64,000 nt of DNA from Pseudomonas sp. NCCP-436 (GCF_019656335.1 NZ_BPLZ01000004.1:124001-188000), one strand, 5' to 3'. Positions 18,602-30,241 are shown, counted from the stretch's first letter. Translations and numbers: made by a program. Notes: generated by a model not told the origin, from the letters alone.

Positions 18602-19621
18602 ATGAAACTGTCCCCCCTCAACCAGCGCCGCTTCGAGCGTTTCAAGGCCCACCGCCGCGGCTGGTGGTCGCTGTGGCTGTTCCTCATCCTGTTCGGCCTG
18701 AGCCTCGGTGCCGAGCTGATCGCCAATGACAAACCGCTGGCGGTGCGCTACGACGGCCAATGGTACTTCCCGGTACTCAAGCGCTATCCGGAAACGGTGT
18801 TCGGCGGCGAATTCCCGCTGCAGGCCAATTACAAGAGCCCCTACATTCAGGAGCTAATCGCGCAGAAAGACGGCCTGATGATCTGGCCGCCGATCCCCTT
18901 CAGCTATTCGAGCATCAACTACGACCTGGAAGTGCCTGCCCCGGCGCCGCCTTCGGCACAGAACTGGCTCGGCACCGACGATCAGGGGCGCGACGTGCTG
19001 GCACGGGTGATCTACGGTTTCCGCATCTCGGTGCTCTTTGCCCTGGCGCTAACGCTGGCCAGCTCGGTGATCGGAGTCGCCGTGGGTGCTTTGCAAGGCT
19101 TCTATGGCGGCTGGATCGACCTGCTCGGGCAGCGCTTCCTGGAAGTCTGGTCCGGGCTGCCGGTACTGTTTCTGCTGATCATTCTGGCCAGTTTCGTACA
19201 GCCGAATTTCTGGTGGCTGCTGGGCATCATGCTGCTGTTTTCGTGGATGAGTCTGGTGGACGTGGTGCGGGCCGAGTTCCTGCGAGGACGCAACCTGGAA
19301 TATGTGCGCGCAGCCCGAGCGCTGGGCATGGGCAACACCGGCATCATGTTCCGTCATATCCTGCCCAACGCCATGGTCTCGACCATGACCTTCATGCCCT
19401 TCATCCTGACCGGCGCCATTGGCACCCTGACCTCGCTGGACTTTCTTGGCTTCGGCCTACCAGTAGGCGAACCCTCGCTGGGTGAGCTGGTTGCCCAAGG
19501 CAAGAGCAACCTCCAGGCTCCCTGGCTGGGTATCAGCGCATTCGTGGTTCTGGCGCTGATGCTGAGCCTGCTGGTATTCATCGGAGAAGCCGCCCGCGAT
19601 GCCTTCGACCCGAGGAAATGA
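18602..19621 (+). CDS. nppC: ABC transporter inner-membrane permease (YejE/NppC)
   Basis: A 339-residue permease of the DppC/OppC family. It has an N-terminal membrane helix, a periplasmic segment ending with the NWLGTDDQGRDVLARVIYG signature, several membrane helices and an EAA loop reading YVRAARALGMGNTGIMFRHILPNA. It ends with GEAARDAFDPRK. It follows nppB with a 2-base gap and is followed by nppD after one base, so all five npp genes form one operon. Confidence 0.93.
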   Translation: MKLSPLNQRRFERFKAHRRGWWSLWLFLILFGLSLGAELIANDKPLAVRYDGQWYFPVLKRYPETVFGGEFPLQANYKSPYIQELIAQKDGLMIWPPIPFSYSSINYDLEVPAPAPPSAQNWLGTDDQGRDVLARVIYGFRISVLFALALTLASSVIGVAVGALQGFYGGWIDLLGQRFLEVWSGLPVLFLLIILASFVQPNFWWLLGIMLLFSWMSLVDVVRAEFLRGRNLEYVRAARALGMGNTGIMFRHILPNAMVSTMTFMPFILTGAIGTLTSLDFLGFGLPVGEPSLGELVAQGKSNLQAPWLGISAFVVLALMLSLLVFIGEAARDAFDPRK

Positions 19622-19622
19622 C

Positions 19623-21236
19623 ATGAGCCAGCACGAGACCCTGTTACACGTTCGCGACCTGGCCGTCGAATTCGTCAACGGCGAAAACTGCCAGCGCGTA
19701 GTGGAAGAAGTCACCTTCGATATTCGCAAGGGCGAGACTCTGGCCCTTGTCGGAGAAAGCGGTTCCGGCAAGTCGGTGACCGCCCATTCCATTCTGCGAC
19801 TGCTGCCCTACCCGCTGGCCCGCCACCCGCAGGGCAGTATCGAGTATGCCGGGGAAAACCTGCTGCAACTTAGCGAAGCGCGCCTGCGCAACATCCGCGG
19901 CAATCGCATCGCCATGGTGTTCCAGGAGCCGATGACCTCGCTCAATCCTCTGCACACCATCGAAAAGCAGATCAGCGAAGTGTTGGCCTGGCACAAGGGC
20001 CTGCGCGGCAAGGCAGCCACTGCCCGGATCCTGGAACTGCTGGAGCTGGTCGGTATCCCCGAACCGAAGAAGCGTCTGAAGGCCTATCCACACGAGCTGT
20101 CCGGCGGCCAGCGACAGCGGGTGATGATCGCCATGGCTCTGGCCAACGACCCCGAACTGCTGATTGCCGACGAGCCAACCACTGCTCTGGATGTCACGGT
20201 GCAGCTGAAAATCCTCGAATTGCTCAAGGATTTACAGGCACGACTGGGCATGTCGCTGCTGCTGATCAGCCACGATCTCAACCTGGTTCGCAGAATTGCG
20301 CATCGTGTATGTGTCATGCAGCGCGGTCGGATCGTCGAACAGACGTCGTGTGAAAAATTGTTCCAGGCGCCCGAGCATCCCTATACCCGGGAATTGATCG
20401 GTGCCGAACCCAGTGGCGAACCAGCGGCCAACCCCGTGGGTAAGCCGCTGCTGGAAGTGGACGACCTGCGCGTATGGTTCCCGATCAGAAAGGGCCTGCT
20501 GCGCAAGACCGTGGATCACGTCAAGGCAGTGGACGGTATCAGCTTCAGCCTGCATCAGGGTCAGACCCTGGGCATCGTCGGTGAAAGCGGTTCCGGCAAG
20601 TCCACCCTTGGCATGGCCATCCTGCGGCTGCTTGCCAGCCGTGGCGAAATCCGCTTCCAGGGCCAACCCCTGCAGGGGTTGTCGCAGAAGGACGTACGTC
20701 CTTTGCGACGGCAAATGCAGGTGGTCTTCCAAGATCCGTTCGGCAGTCTCAGCCCGCGCATGTCAGTGGCCCAGATCGTCGGCGAAGGCCTGCGCATCCA
20801 CGGGATAGGCAGCGAGGCCGAACAGGAACAGGCAATCATCGACGTACTTATGGAGGTGGGTCTGGATCCGCAGACGCGGCATCGCTACCCCCACGAGTTT
20901 TCCGGCGGGCAACGGCAGCGGATTGCCATTGCCCGGGCACTGGTGTTGAAGCCGGCGCTGATTCTGCTCGACGAGCCCACATCGGCGCTCGACCGAACAG
21001 TTCAACGCCAGGTGGTGGAGCTGTTGCGCGACTTGCAGGCCAAGTACAACCTGACCTACCTGTTCATCAGCCATGATCTGGCGGTGGTTCGGGCGCTAAG
21101 TCACCAGTTGATGGTGGTCAAGCAGGGACAGGTGGTGGAACAAGGCTCTGCCGAGTCAATCTTCGGCGCACCACAACACCCTTATACGCAGCAGTTGCTG
21201 GAAGCCGCCTTCATGGCCCCGGCAACCGCTCACTGA
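19623..21236 (+). CDS. nppD: Dual ATP-binding protein of the peptide ABC transporter (YejF/NppD)
   Basis: A 537-residue protein with two complete ABC ATPase domains. Both contain the Walker A GESGSGKS, the signature SGGQRQR, and Walker B segments ([12 protein letters not shown] and [12 protein letters not shown]), followed by the switch histidine in ISHDL. Each half ends in an oligopeptide-transporter C-terminal region (EHPYTRELI and QHPYTQQLL). The start at 19623 gives MSQHETLL right after nppC; an upstream ATG at 19599 would overlap nppC and lacks support. It powers import through NppBC. Confidence 0.95.
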   Translation: MSQHETLLHVRDLAVEFVNGENCQRVVEEVTFDIRKGETLALVGESGSGKSVTAHSILRLLPYPLARHPQGSIEYAGENLLQLSEARLRNIRGNRIAMVFQEPMTSLNPLHTIEKQISEVLAWHKGLRGKAATARILELLELVGIPEPKKRLKAYPHELSGGQRQRVMIAMALANDPELLIADEPTTALDVTVQLKILELLKDLQARLGMSLLLISHDLNLVRRIAHRVCVMQRGRIVEQTSCEKLFQAPEHPYTRELIGAEPSGEPAANPVGKPLLEVDDLRVWFPIRKGLLRKTVDHVKAVDGISFSLHQGQTLGIVGESGSGKSTLGMAILRLLASRGEIRFQGQPLQGLSQKDVRPLRRQMQVVFQDPFGSLSPRMSVAQIVGEGLRIHGIGSEAEQEQAIIDVLMEVGLDPQTRHRYPHEFSGGQRQRIAIARALVLKPALILLDEPTSALDRTVQRQVVELLRDLQAKYNLTYLFISHDLAVVRALSHQLMVVKQGQVVEQGSAESIFGAPQHPYTQQLLEAAFMAPATAH

Positions 21237-21264
21237 TCCTTGAAACAGGAAGAGGAATAGCACA

Positions 21265-22059
21265 ATGGGTTTTCTAACCGGTAAGCGTGTACTCATCGTT
21301 GGCGTTGCCAGCAAACTGTCCATCGCTTCGGGCATCGCCGCCGCCATGTACCGCGAAGGCGCTGAACTGGCCTTCACCTACCAGAACGAGAAGCTCCGCG
21401 GCCGCGTCGAGGAATTCGCTGCCGGCTGGGGTTCCAGCGCCGACCTGTGCTTCCCCTGCGATGTGGCCAATGACGAGGACATCAACGCAGTATTCGAGGC
21501 TCTGAGCAAGAAGTGGGACGGTCTGGACTGCATCGTTCATTCCGTTGGTTTTGCCCCGGGCGACCAGCTCAACGGCGACTTCACCGAAGTCACCACCCGT
21601 GAAGGCTTCAAGATCGCCCACGACATCAGCGCCTATAGTTTCGTCGCTCTGGCCAAGGCCGGCCGCGAACTGATGAAAGGTCGCAACGGCAGCCTGCTGA
21701 CCCTCTCCTACCTGGGCGCCGAGCGCACCATGCCGAACTACAACGTAATGGGCATGGCCAAAGCCAGCCTGGAAGCCGGTGTACGCTACCTGGCCTCCAG
21801 CCTTGGCCCGGAAGGTACTCGCGTCAACGCCATTTCCGCTGGTCCTATCCGCACCCTGGCCGCCAGCGGCATCGCCAGCTTCCGCAAGATGCTGGCTGCC
21901 AACGAGAAGCAGACCCCGCTGCGTCGCAACGTCACCATCGAGGAAGTCGGCAATGCCGGCGCCTTCCTCTGCTCGGATCTGGCCTCGGGTATCAGCGGCG
22001 AGATCCTCTATGTCGACGGTGGCTTCAACACCACCGCCATGGGTAACCTGGAAGACTGA
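21265..22059 (+). CDS. fabI: Enoyl-[acyl-carrier-protein] reductase (NADH)
   Basis: A 264-residue FabI that performs the last reduction in each fatty-acid elongation cycle. The nucleotide-binding start [16 protein letters not shown] is typical. The catalytic residues Y149, Y159 and K166 are present (Y-x6-K spacing), as are the [13 protein letters not shown] loop and the C-terminal [11 protein letters not shown] good ribosome-binding site (AGGAAGAGGAA) precedes the ATG. It lies 28 bases after nppD and may be partly co-transcribed, though an essential gene would be expected to have its own promoter. A strong terminator follows. Confidence 0.97.
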   Translation: MGFLTGKRVLIVGVASKLSIASGIAAAMYREGAELAFTYQNEKLRGRVEEFAAGWGSSADLCFPCDVANDEDINAVFEALSKKWDGLDCIVHSVGFAPGDQLNGDFTEVTTREGFKIAHDISAYSFVALAKAGRELMKGRNGSLLTLSYLGAERTMPNYNVMGMAKASLEAGVRYLASSLGPEGTRVNAISAGPIRTLAASGIASFRKMLAANEKQTPLRRNVTIEEVGNAGAFLCSDLASGISGEILYVDGGFNTTAMGNLED

Positions 22060-22077
22060 TCCGGCCACTATCCAACG

Positions 22078-22108
22078 AAAAAGGCCTGCCACTATGGCAG
22101 GCCTTTTA
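22078..22108. terminator. Bidirectional Rho-independent terminator between fabI and the porin gene
   Basis: Arms aaaaggcctgcc (22079-22090) and ggcaggcctttt (22096-22107) enclose a 5-base loop, with T-runs in both directions. It separates convergent fabI and the carbohydrate porin gene. Confidence 0.9.
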
Positions 22109-22161
22109 CTTTCCGCGGTTCATCACTCAGCCAGTGCAAGACCGGCCGAGCAACTGGAGGT

Positions 22162-23420
<1,259 letters not shown>

Positions 23421-23428
23421 GTGCGGAT

Positions 23429-23449
23429 GCTTCGGATACCCCCCGAAGC
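23429..23449 (-). terminator. Intercistronic hairpin between gtsD and the porin gene
   Basis: Arms gcttcgg and ccgaagc (7 bp, 7-base loop). An A-rich stretch rather than a T-run follows in the mRNA sense, so an mRNA-stability or attenuation hairpin is more likely than a full terminator. Confidence 0.4.
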
Positions 23450-23495
23450 GGCGGGGACTACTAGCTAACGCGCGACCTTCAAGGACACACGGGAA

Positions 23496-24641
23496 CTAGC
23501 CAATTCTCAGACGACTGACGTTGCCAGCTGGCGCAGCCTGATACTGCTGCGGACGCACTCGCTCGCCGCTGGCGGCGTCAAACAGCAGCACGCGCTGTGG
23601 CTCGATCAGCAGATCGATCGAAGTTCCGGCCTGTACCGCCTCGTCCGGGGCCAGACGGCAGCACACTTTGGTTTGGTTGAGAGTGAAGAACACCAGAGTG
23701 TCCGGGCCAGTCGGCTCCACCACCTCGATCTCGGCGCGCAATCCGGGCGTGCCGGCCGCAGCTGGCAGGATCTGCTCTGGTCGAATCCCGAGAATCAGCT
23801 CACGCCCCTGCAGATCAGTGGCATCGCCCAGCACCAGTTCTGCACGCGCGCCAGTACTACTTTCCAGCAGACCGATGCACTGCTCACCATGGATTTCGGT
23901 GCGCAGAGGGATGAAGTTCATAGGAGGCGAGCCGATGAAGCTGGCAACGAACTGGTTGGCCGGGTCGTTGTAAATCTGCTGGGGCGTACCGAACTGCTGG
24001 ATGATGCCGTCCTTCATCACCGCCACCTTGTCACCCAGGGTCATGGCCTCGATCTGGTCGTGGGTAACGTAGACCGTGGTAGTCTTCAGACGCTGGTGCA
24101 TCAGCTTGATTTCGGTGCGCATCTCCACTCGCAGCTTGGCGTCGAGGTTCGACAGAGGCTCGTCGAACAGATAGATCTTCGGCCGTCTTGCCAACGCCCG
24201 GCCCATGGCCACACGCTGTTGCTGGCCACCAGAAAGCTGACTGGGCTTACGGTCGAGCAGATGTTCGATTTGCAGCAGGCGCGCCACACGTTCTACTTCG
24301 GCATCAATCTCCGCCGCGGGCATCTTGCGGATCCGCAGGCCAAAGGAAATGTTGTCGCGCACACTCATGGTCGGGTACAGCGCGTAGGACTGGAACACCA
24401 TGGCGATATCCCGATCCTTCGGGCTCATACCACTGATATCGGCGCCATCGACGAGAATCTCCCCGCCGCTGATGCTTTCCAGGCCAGCGATACAGTTCAT
24501 CAGGGTTGATTTGCCGCAACCCGACGGCCCTACCAGGATCAGGAACTCACCGGAGTCGATGGACAGCTCGATGTTCTTCAGGGTGTCCACTAGGCCGCTG
24601 CCGTAGGACTTGATGACATTGCGCAACTCAAGGGTAGCCAT
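23496..24641 (-). CDS. gtsD: Glucose/mannose ABC transporter ATP-binding protein
   Basis: A 381-residue ATPase of the MalK/UgpC group. Walker A is GPSGCGKST, the signature is LSGGQQQR, Walker B is IYLFDEPLSNLD, and the switch histidine is in YVTHDQIEAMTLGD. A C-terminal regulatory OB-type (TOBE) domain covers about residues 235-381. It is the last of the four transporter genes and energises GtsBC. An 82-base gap separates it from gtsC. Confidence 0.94.
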   Translation of the reverse strand: MATLELRNVIKSYGSGLVDTLKNIELSIDSGEFLILVGPSGCGKSTLMNCIAGLESISGGEILVDGADISGMSPKDRDIAMVFQSYALYPTMSVRDNISFGLRIRKMPAAEIDAEVERVARLLQIEHLLDRKPSQLSGGQQQRVAMGRALARRPKIYLFDEPLSNLDAKLRVEMRTEIKLMHQRLKTTTVYVTHDQIEAMTLGDKVAVMKDGIIQQFGTPQQIYNDPANQFVASFIGSPPMNFIPLRTEIHGEQCIGLLESSTGARAELVLGDATDLQGRELILGIRPEQILPAAAGTPGLRAEIEVVEPTGPDTLVFFTLNQTKVCCRLAPDEAVQAGTSIDLLIEPQRVLLFDAASGERVRPQQYQAAPAGNVSRLRIG

Positions 24642-24723
24642 TTCGTTTTCTCCACTGGTGCAGCCTTTACGGGCACGGCGATACCTACCGGGCGTGCCCG
24701 ACGCTGCTTCAATTTGGTTGGTT

Positions 24724-25602
24724 TCAGCCCTTCACGGCGCCGGCCGTAAGGCCACGCACGAAGTACTTGCCGGCGAGGATGTAGACCAGCAACGTCGGCA
24801 GCCCGGCGATCATCGCGGCGGCCATATCGACGTTGTATTCCTTGACCCCGGTGCTGGTGTTGACCAGATTGTTCAGGGCCACGGTGATTGGCTGGGTATC
24901 GCCACTGGAGAACACCACCCCGAAGAGGAAGTCGTTCCAGATCTGGGTGAACTGCCAGATCAGGCAAACCATGATGGTCGGCAGTGACATCGGCAGCAGA
25001 ATGCGTCCGAAAATGGTGAAGAACCCCGCACCATCAAGCCGAGCAGCACGTACCAGCGCCTCGGGGATGCTCACGTAGAAGTTGCGGAAGAACAGCGTGG
25101 TGAAGGCCAGACCATAGACCACGTGAACCAGTACCAGCCCTTCGGTGGTATTGGCCAGACCAAGCTGGCCAAGGGTGAAGGATGCCGGCAGTAGAATCAC
25201 CTGGAACGGCAGGAAGCAACCGAACAACAGAAAACCGAAGAACAGCTGCGAGCCGCGGAAGCGCCACATGGCCAGTACGTAGCCGTTGAGCGCACCGACC
25301 AGTGTGGAAATCAACACAGCCGGAATGGTGATTTTCACCGAGTTCCAGAAATAACCGCCAACCCCGTCCCAGGCCTTAACCCAACCGATAAGGGTAAACA
25401 CGTCCGGAATCGACAGCAGGTTGCCGCTACGGATGTCGTCTGGAGTCTTGAAGCTGGTCAGCAACATCACCAGCAGAGGCACCAGATATACCGCACAGGC
25501 CAGAATCAAGGTCGAGTAGATGGCCAGACGGCCGAGGCTGAAACCCTTCAGCCGAAGTACCGGGCGCGTCGCCACGCGTGTATCGAGAACAGTATCAGTC
25601 AT
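24724..25602 (-). CDS. gtsC: Glucose/mannose ABC transporter permease
   Basis: A 292-residue permease of the MalG family. There are six predicted membrane helices and the EAA loop EALVRAARLDGAGFFTIFGRILLPMSLP. The C-terminus YILAGKYFVRGLTAGAVKG is the family ending. Its start overlaps the end of gtsB by 8 bases, so the two are coupled. Confidence 0.94.
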   Translation of the reverse strand: MTDTVLDTRVATRPVLRLKGFSLGRLAIYSTLILACAVYLVPLLVMLLTSFKTPDDIRSGNLLSIPDVFTLIGWVKAWDGVGGYFWNSVKITIPAVLISTLVGALNGYVLAMWRFRGSQLFFGFLLFGCFLPFQVILLPASFTLGQLGLANTTEGLVLVHVVYGLAFTTLFFRNFYVSIPEALVRAARLDGAGFFTIFGRILLPMSLPTIMVCLIWQFTQIWNDFLFGVVFSSGDTQPITVALNNLVNTSTGVKEYNVDMAAAMIAGLPTLLVYILAGKYFVRGLTAGAVKG

Positions 25603-26503
25603 GGCGTTTGCCTCGCAGTTCGGAATACAGATAGGGCACCAGAATTGCCAGCACTGCGCCGAGCATCAGCATCGCGCTCGCAGCACCAAGCCCCATCTGG
25701 CCGCGGGTGAAGGTATGGGCGTACATGAACATTGCCGGCAGATCCGAGGCATAGCCGGGCCCTCCGGCGGTCATCGAAGCCACCAAGTCGAAGCTCTTGA
25801 TGGCGATATGAGCAAGGATCATCAAGGCGCTGAAGAACACCGGGCCCAGGCTCGGCAGCACGATGCGCAGGTAAATGGTCGGCAGACTGGCTCCATCGAC
25901 CTGAGCGGCACGAATGATCGACTGATCAACCCCTCGCAGGCCGGCGAGAAACAGCGCCATGACGAAGCCCGAGGACTGCCACACCGCAGCCACCACCAGG
26001 CAGTAAACGACACGATCCGGATCCATCAGCCAGTCGAAGCGAAAACCGTCCCAGCCCCAGTCACGCAGCAGCTTGTCCAGACCCAGCCCCGGGTTGAGCA
26101 GCCACTTCCAGGCCGTGCCGGTAACAATCATCGACAGCGCCATGGGATAGAGAAAAATGGTCCGGATAAAGCCTTCGCGGCGGATGCGCTGATCCAGCAA
26201 AACCGCCAGCAATACGCCGATCACCAAGCTGATGGCGATAAACAGGCTGCCGAACAGCAAAAGGTTCTTGCTTGCCACCCACCAGCGATCGTTCTCCCAC
26301 AGCCGCAAATACTGCTGCAGGCCGACAAAGCTGTAGCTGGGCATGAAGCGCGAGTTGGTAAAAGACAGCAGGAAAGTCCAGCCGATATAACCGTAGAAAC
26401 CCACCAGTACGATTACCATGCTCGGTGCCAGGACCAGCTTCGGCAGCCAGCGCTGCAAAGCATCCAGTGGTCTGACCCGGGTTGAAACTGCAGAAGAACG
26501 CAT
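25595..26503 (-). CDS. gtsB: Glucose/mannose ABC transporter permease
   Basis: A 302-residue permease of the MalF family with about six membrane helices. The EAA loop reads QSIIRAAQVDGASLPTIYLR and the tail reads PYLYSELRGKRHD. The ATG at 26503 (MRSSAVS) has a GGAG ribosome-binding site 9 bases upstream and matches known GtsB N-termini; the open frame continues 26 codons upstream without support. It follows gtsA after a 164-base spacer that holds a hairpin. Confidence 0.93.
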   Translation of the reverse strand: MRSSAVSTRVRPLDALQRWLPKLVLAPSMVIVLVGFYGYIGWTFLLSFTNSRFMPSYSFVGLQQYLRLWENDRWWVASKNLLLFGSLFIAISLVIGVLLAVLLDQRIRREGFIRTIFLYPMALSMIVTGTAWKWLLNPGLGLDKLLRDWGWDGFRFDWLMDPDRVVYCLVVAAVWQSSGFVMALFLAGLRGVDQSIIRAAQVDGASLPTIYLRIVLPSLGPVFFSALMILAHIAIKSFDLVASMTAGGPGYASDLPAMFMYAHTFTRGQMGLGAASAMLMLGAVLAILVPYLYSELRGKRHD

Positions 26504-26640
26504 GGGGACTAGCTCCATGGACAGGTTTTTTACTGCCTCCTGCGCAAATGCGAGGAGACTGGAAATGGGAACCGGCAGCAAACGAGAGACAGCCGATCCC
26601 CTGGCACCCGGAGGCGCCTGATTGAAATCAGGGGTTTAGA

Positions 26641-26660
26641 GGGCTGCCTGACGGCAGCCC
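26641..26660 (-). terminator. Hairpin between gtsA and gtsB
   Basis: A perfect 8-bp stem (gggctgcc/ggcagccc, 4-base loop) lies just after the gtsA stop, with no strong T-run. A second small stem (cctgat/atcagg) lies at 26617-26632. Such structures after binding-protein genes usually lower read-through and stabilise the upstream mRNA, so that more binding protein than permease is made. Confidence 0.55.
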
Positions 26661-26667
26661 ATAATGG

Positions 26668-27918
26668 CTACTGCACGGCGGCTATGGCCGCGGCCAACTG
26701 GCGGGCAGCCCGCTCCGGGTCAGCCTTCGGGTCATTGAAGAAGTTGGTGACCACGTCAAACACCGCACCCTGCACGTAGCTGGACGCTGCCATGCCGTGA
26801 GCCAGGCTCGGCTGCAGGCCGTCATTGCCGGCTGCTTCCCGGAAGTCGGCCATGGAGCGCTGGGCACAGGCATCAAACGAACTCATGTCCTGATCCAGGC
26901 GTACAGGAATCGAACCCTTGTTCTTATTGAAGATCTCTTGGAACTCGCTACCCATGACGGTGCGCGCCAGATCCTCCTGAGCACGGCGATTCTCGCCCTT
27001 GCTCAGTAGAAACATAGCCAGCGAGTCGATGTTGAAGGTGAAGTCGCCCTGGGTACCCGGGAACGGAACGCACTGATAGTCCTTGCCGGCTACCTTGCCA
27101 GCAGCCGTCCATTCACTCTTGGCCCAGTCGCCCATGATCTGCATGCCAGCCTTGCCGTCAATCAGCAAACCAGTAGCTCCGTTCCAGTCGCGCCCGGCTG
27201 CATCGGCATCAATGTAGCCACGAAGTTTGGCGAGAGCCGAGAAAGCCTGCACCATGCCCGGACCACTAAGCACCTTGCTATCGAGATCGACAAAGGCCTT
27301 GTGGTACTCCTGCGGACCGAGAATCGACAGCGCCAAGCTCTCGAATACCGTGGCATCCTGCCAAGGCTGGCCGCCGTGAGCGATGGCGATGTAGCCGGCC
27401 TCACGCAACTTGTCGGCTGCGGCAAAAAGCTCGTCCAGAGTGTTCGGCGGGGTCGCACCTGCCTTGGCGAAAACCTCCGGATTGATCCAAAGCCAGTTGA
27501 CCCGATGCACGTTCACCGGCACCGCGACGTAGTTGTCCTGATATTTCATGACATCGACCACCTGAGGAGGCAGCAGTCGATCCCAGCCCTGCTCGTCGGC
27601 CACCTCATCAAGATTGCCGAGCAGGCCCAACTCGCCCCATTCCTGGATGTCAGGCCCCTTGATCTGCGCAGCCGAAGGCGGGTTGCCCGATACCGCACGA
27701 GTCTTCAGCACGGTCATGGCTGCCTCTCCGCCACCGCCGGCGACGGCGAAATCCTTCCAGGTATGCCCCTGCTTCTCGATCAGTTGTTGCAGGGTATCGA
27801 CGGCGCGCTTCTCGCCTCCGGAAGTCCACCAGTGCAGCACCTCGACTTCACCAGCCGATGCATGCAGAGGCAGAAGGGAAACCAACGAGACAGCCGTCAG
27901 GCGGAAAAAGACGTTCAT
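26668..27918 (-). CDS. gtsA: Glucose/mannose ABC transporter periplasmic binding protein
   Basis: A 416-residue family 1 sugar-binding protein. The signal peptide ends near LHASA, and the mature protein begins [18 protein letters not shown]. It contains the sugar-binding-protein segments [16 protein letters not shown] and [18 protein letters not shown]. It delivers glucose (and probably mannose) to GtsBCD. The ATG at 27918 with an AGG Shine-Dalgarno sequence 8 bases upstream is preferred over a TTG two codons earlier. An A-rich Hfq/Crc-type motif lies right upstream. Confidence 0.94.
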   Translation of the reverse strand: MNVFFRLTAVSLVSLLPLHASAGEVEVLHWWTSGGEKRAVDTLQQLIEKQGHTWKDFAVAGGGGEAAMTVLKTRAVSGNPPSAAQIKGPDIQEWGELGLLGNLDEVADEQGWDRLLPPQVVDVMKYQDNYVAVPVNVHRVNWLWINPEVFAKAGATPPNTLDELFAAADKLREAGYIAIAHGGQPWQDATVFESLALSILGPQEYHKAFVDLDSKVLSGPGMVQAFSALAKLRGYIDADAAGRDWNGATGLLIDGKAGMQIMGDWAKSEWTAAGKVAGKDYQCVPFPGTQGDFTFNIDSLAMFLLSKGENRRAQEDLARTVMGSEFQEIFNKNKGSIPVRLDQDMSSFDACAQRSMADFREAAGNDGLQPSLAHGMAASSYVQGAVFDVVTNFFNDPKADPERAARQLAAAIAAVQ

Positions 27919-27933
27919 AGACAATACCTGTAA

Positions 27934-27941
27934 TTGTTGTT
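27934..27941 (-). promoter_or_regulatory. Perfect AANAANAA motif (Hfq/Crc-type) at the gtsA ribosome-binding site
   Basis: The mRNA reads AACAACAA five bases upstream of the gtsA Shine-Dalgarno sequence. This is the best match of the four A-rich motifs in the cluster. The promoter of gtsA should lie within 27942-28056, but I see no convincing -35/-10 pair there. Confidence 0.55.
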
Positions 27942-28056
27942 ATCGGGAGACAGGCAGAAGGACACCTGCACCTAAACAAGTCTAAACAGAGCAATAAATC
28001 CGACGGGTAACGAAGGGATAGGGAAAAGTCACGATCCGGTTACAAAATGCCGGCAC

Positions 28057-29484
28057 TCATTGCCGCGGCAATCTCAGAGTCACTCGCAGCCCACCCTTGG
28101 TCAGATTGCACAGGCTCAGCTCGCCCCCATGGCTGTGAGCGATGTTGCGCGCAATACCCAAGCCCAGGCCGTAGCCTGGCTGGTGGCCAGAGAGACGGAA
28201 ATGAGGCTCGAACACCTGCGCCAGACGCTGCTCAGGAACCCCTGGCCCCTCGTCATCGACATGCAGGACGAAAGCCGCAGCATCGTCCTCAATGCGCAGA
28301 TGAGCGCGCTCACCGTATTTCAATGCGTTGTCGACCAGGTTGCCAATGCAACGCTTGAGTGCCAGCGGCTTTCCCGGGTAACTGGCATGAGCCAGCCCCT
28401 GCAAGGTCAGCTGCCCGCTTAGCAAATAGGGCTCCACCACACACTGCAGCAGGTGATTGAGATCCACCGGCTCGACATTTTCGTGAATGTCGGTGTCCTT
28501 GACGCACTGAAGTGCGCCTTTGACCAGCATCTCCAGCTCATCCAGATCACGGTTGAACTTGATCTGCTGAAACTCGTCATCAAGCAATTCGACACGCAGA
28601 CGGAGTCGGGTTATCGGAGTACGCAGATCGTGGGAAATGGCGCTGAACAGTTGACTGCGCTCGCGCAGGTAGCGGCTGATCCTCTGGTTCATGGCATTGA
28701 AGGCACGCCCTACCTCGGCCACTTCACTGGCACCTACCTCCGCCACGGGCGCTGACTCAACTTCCAGCGACATGTCCCGCGCCGCCAGGGCCAAACGCTT
28801 GAGCGGGCGAGTCTGCCAGTGCACCAACAGGCCGATAAACAACAACAAAAAACCGCTGGTAAGCAGAATGAACCACAGTTGCTGCAGTGGCAGCCCCGTT
28901 CGCTCAAGATTGACGTAGGGTTCCGGAAGCAGCGAAGCCAGGTAAAGCCACTCTCCCGGCGCTATACGGATTTGCGTCACCAGCACAGGCGGATCCAAGG
29001 GTTCCAGGGTCAGCGCGTAGTGCGCCCAGGAGCGCGGCAACTCGTCCAGTTTCAAGCCGCTATTGAAGATGCGCAGATCTGCCGGATCGACAAACTGCAA
29101 CGACACATCCAGACCCCGCCCGAGACGCTCCTGTAAAGTCTGCTGTACGGCATTCAGTACTGCACGCTTGCGCGGCGTCTCCGGAAGCGCACGCATCTTC
29201 AGTGGTTTCTCGTTGAGCGAAACGAAAAAGCGCGTCCCCCCCATGTTGCGCAACTGGTCAAGCACCAAGGGGCGGTAGCCCATGGGCAGCGAGCGAAAGT
29301 AACCGACGCTGGCCGCCATAGACTGGGCCAGACTGCGCGAGCTGGTCAGCAGGCCTTCCATCTGACTGGCACGCAACTGAACCATCCAGATCGCACTGGC
29401 CAGAGTCTGAGCCAGCAGAACCGCCAGCAATGTCAGAAGCAGCATGCGCCCGAGCAGCGAGCGCGGCAGCAACCTAATCGCCAT
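28057..29484 (-). CDS. gtrS: Sensor histidine kinase of the glucose-responsive two-component system
   Basis: A 475-residue inner-membrane kinase. One membrane helix lies near residues 13-33 and a second near 203-221, with a periplasmic sensor domain between them. A HAMP segment follows. The phosphorylated histidine is H285 in SAISHDLRTPITRLRL, and the ATPase has the N-box NLVDNALKYG and G-boxes DEGPGVP and GLGLGIA. In Pseudomonas GtrS senses 2-ketogluconate and 6-phosphogluconate and acts on GltR. It overlaps gltR by 11 bases. Confidence 0.92.
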   Translation of the reverse strand: MAIRLLPRSLLGRMLLLTLLAVLLAQTLASAIWMVQLRASQMEGLLTSSRSLAQSMAASVGYFRSLPMGYRPLVLDQLRNMGGTRFFVSLNEKPLKMRALPETPRKRAVLNAVQQTLQERLGRGLDVSLQFVDPADLRIFNSGLKLDELPRSWAHYALTLEPLDPPVLVTQIRIAPGEWLYLASLLPEPYVNLERTGLPLQQLWFILLTSGFLLLFIGLLVHWQTRPLKRLALAARDMSLEVESAPVAEVGASEVAEVGRAFNAMNQRISRYLRERSQLFSAISHDLRTPITRLRLRVELLDDEFQQIKFNRDLDELEMLVKGALQCVKDTDIHENVEPVDLNHLLQCVVEPYLLSGQLTLQGLAHASYPGKPLALKRCIGNLVDNALKYGERAHLRIEDDAAAFVLHVDDEGPGVPEQRLAQVFEPHFRLSGHQPGYGLGLGIARNIAHSHGGELSLCNLTKGGLRVTLRLPRQ

Positions 29485-30208
29485 GCTGCGCCGTCGTCAC
29501 ACTGGCAGCCAGCAGGTAACCGCTGCCACGCACGGTACGGATCAGTCGCGGCGGTTTGTCAGTATCGCGCAAGCGCTGACGCAGACGGCTAACGGCCATG
29601 TCTACAATGCGCTCAAGCGGCATTACTTCTCGCCCCCGGGTGGCATTGCCGATGGTGTCACGGTCGAGAATCTGCTGGGGATGGTCGAGAAACAGCTTGA
29701 GCAAGGTGAAATCGGCGCCCGAGAGAATCACCTCCTCGCCGTCGGCATGAAACAGCCGTCGACTGATCACGTCCAGCCGCCACCGGTCAAAAAACAGGAC
29801 TTCCCCCTTGCGCTCCTGAATGAAGCTGACCCGACGCAACAGCGCCTTGATCCGGGCCAGCAGCTCGCGCGGACTAAAGGGCTTGGCCAGGTAATCGTCG
29901 GCCCCAAGCTCCAGACCGATGATCCGGTCAGCTTCATCGGAACTGGCCGTAAGCATGATGATCGGCACCTGGGCGAAACGCGGATGCGCGCGTACCCAGC
30001 GACACAGGCTGAAACCGTCTTCATCCGGCAACATCACATCGAGAATCAGAAGATCGGCCGCCTCACGCTCCAGTTGCCGGCGCAGGCTGGCGCCATCAGC
30101 CACCGTCTGTACCTGAAACCCGGCGCGGCTCAGATAGGTCTGCAGCAGCTCACGAATGTCCTGATCGTCATCGACCAGCAGTATCGACTTGCCGGGCTGG
30201 CTCACCAT
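29474..30208 (-). CDS. gltR: Response regulator of glucose transport (OmpR family)
   Basis: A 244-residue OmpR/PhoB-type regulator. The receiver domain has the acidic pocket DDDQD near residues 14-18 and the phosphorylated aspartate in LILDVMLPDEDG near residue 56. The winged-helix DNA-binding domain covers about residues 135-235 and ends with RTVRGSGYLLAA. In P. putida and P. aeruginosa GltR controls the oprB/gts and Entner-Doudoroff genes. A strong Shine-Dalgarno sequence (AAGGAAGG) overlaps an A-rich Hfq/Crc-type motif. Confidence 0.93.
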   Translation of the reverse strand: MVSQPGKSILLVDDDQDIRELLQTYLSRAGFQVQTVADGASLRRQLEREAADLLILDVMLPDEDGFSLCRWVRAHPRFAQVPIIMLTASSDEADRIIGLELGADDYLAKPFSPRELLARIKALLRRVSFIQERKGEVLFFDRWRLDVISRRLFHADGEEVILSGADFTLLKLFLDHPQQILDRDTIGNATRGREVMPLERIVDMAVSRLRQRLRDTDKPPRLIRTVRGSGYLLAASVTTAQHGD

Positions 30209-30217
30209 CCACCTTCC

Positions 30218-30225
30218 TTATTGTT
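30218..30225 (-). promoter_or_regulatory. AANAANAA motif overlapping the gltR Shine-Dalgarno sequence
   Basis: The mRNA reads AACAATAA running straight into GGAAGG, so an Hfq/Crc complex here would cover the ribosome-binding site. Binding is inferred from the consensus only. Confidence 0.45.
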
Positions 30226-30241
30226 ATCAGCACCCGCAAAG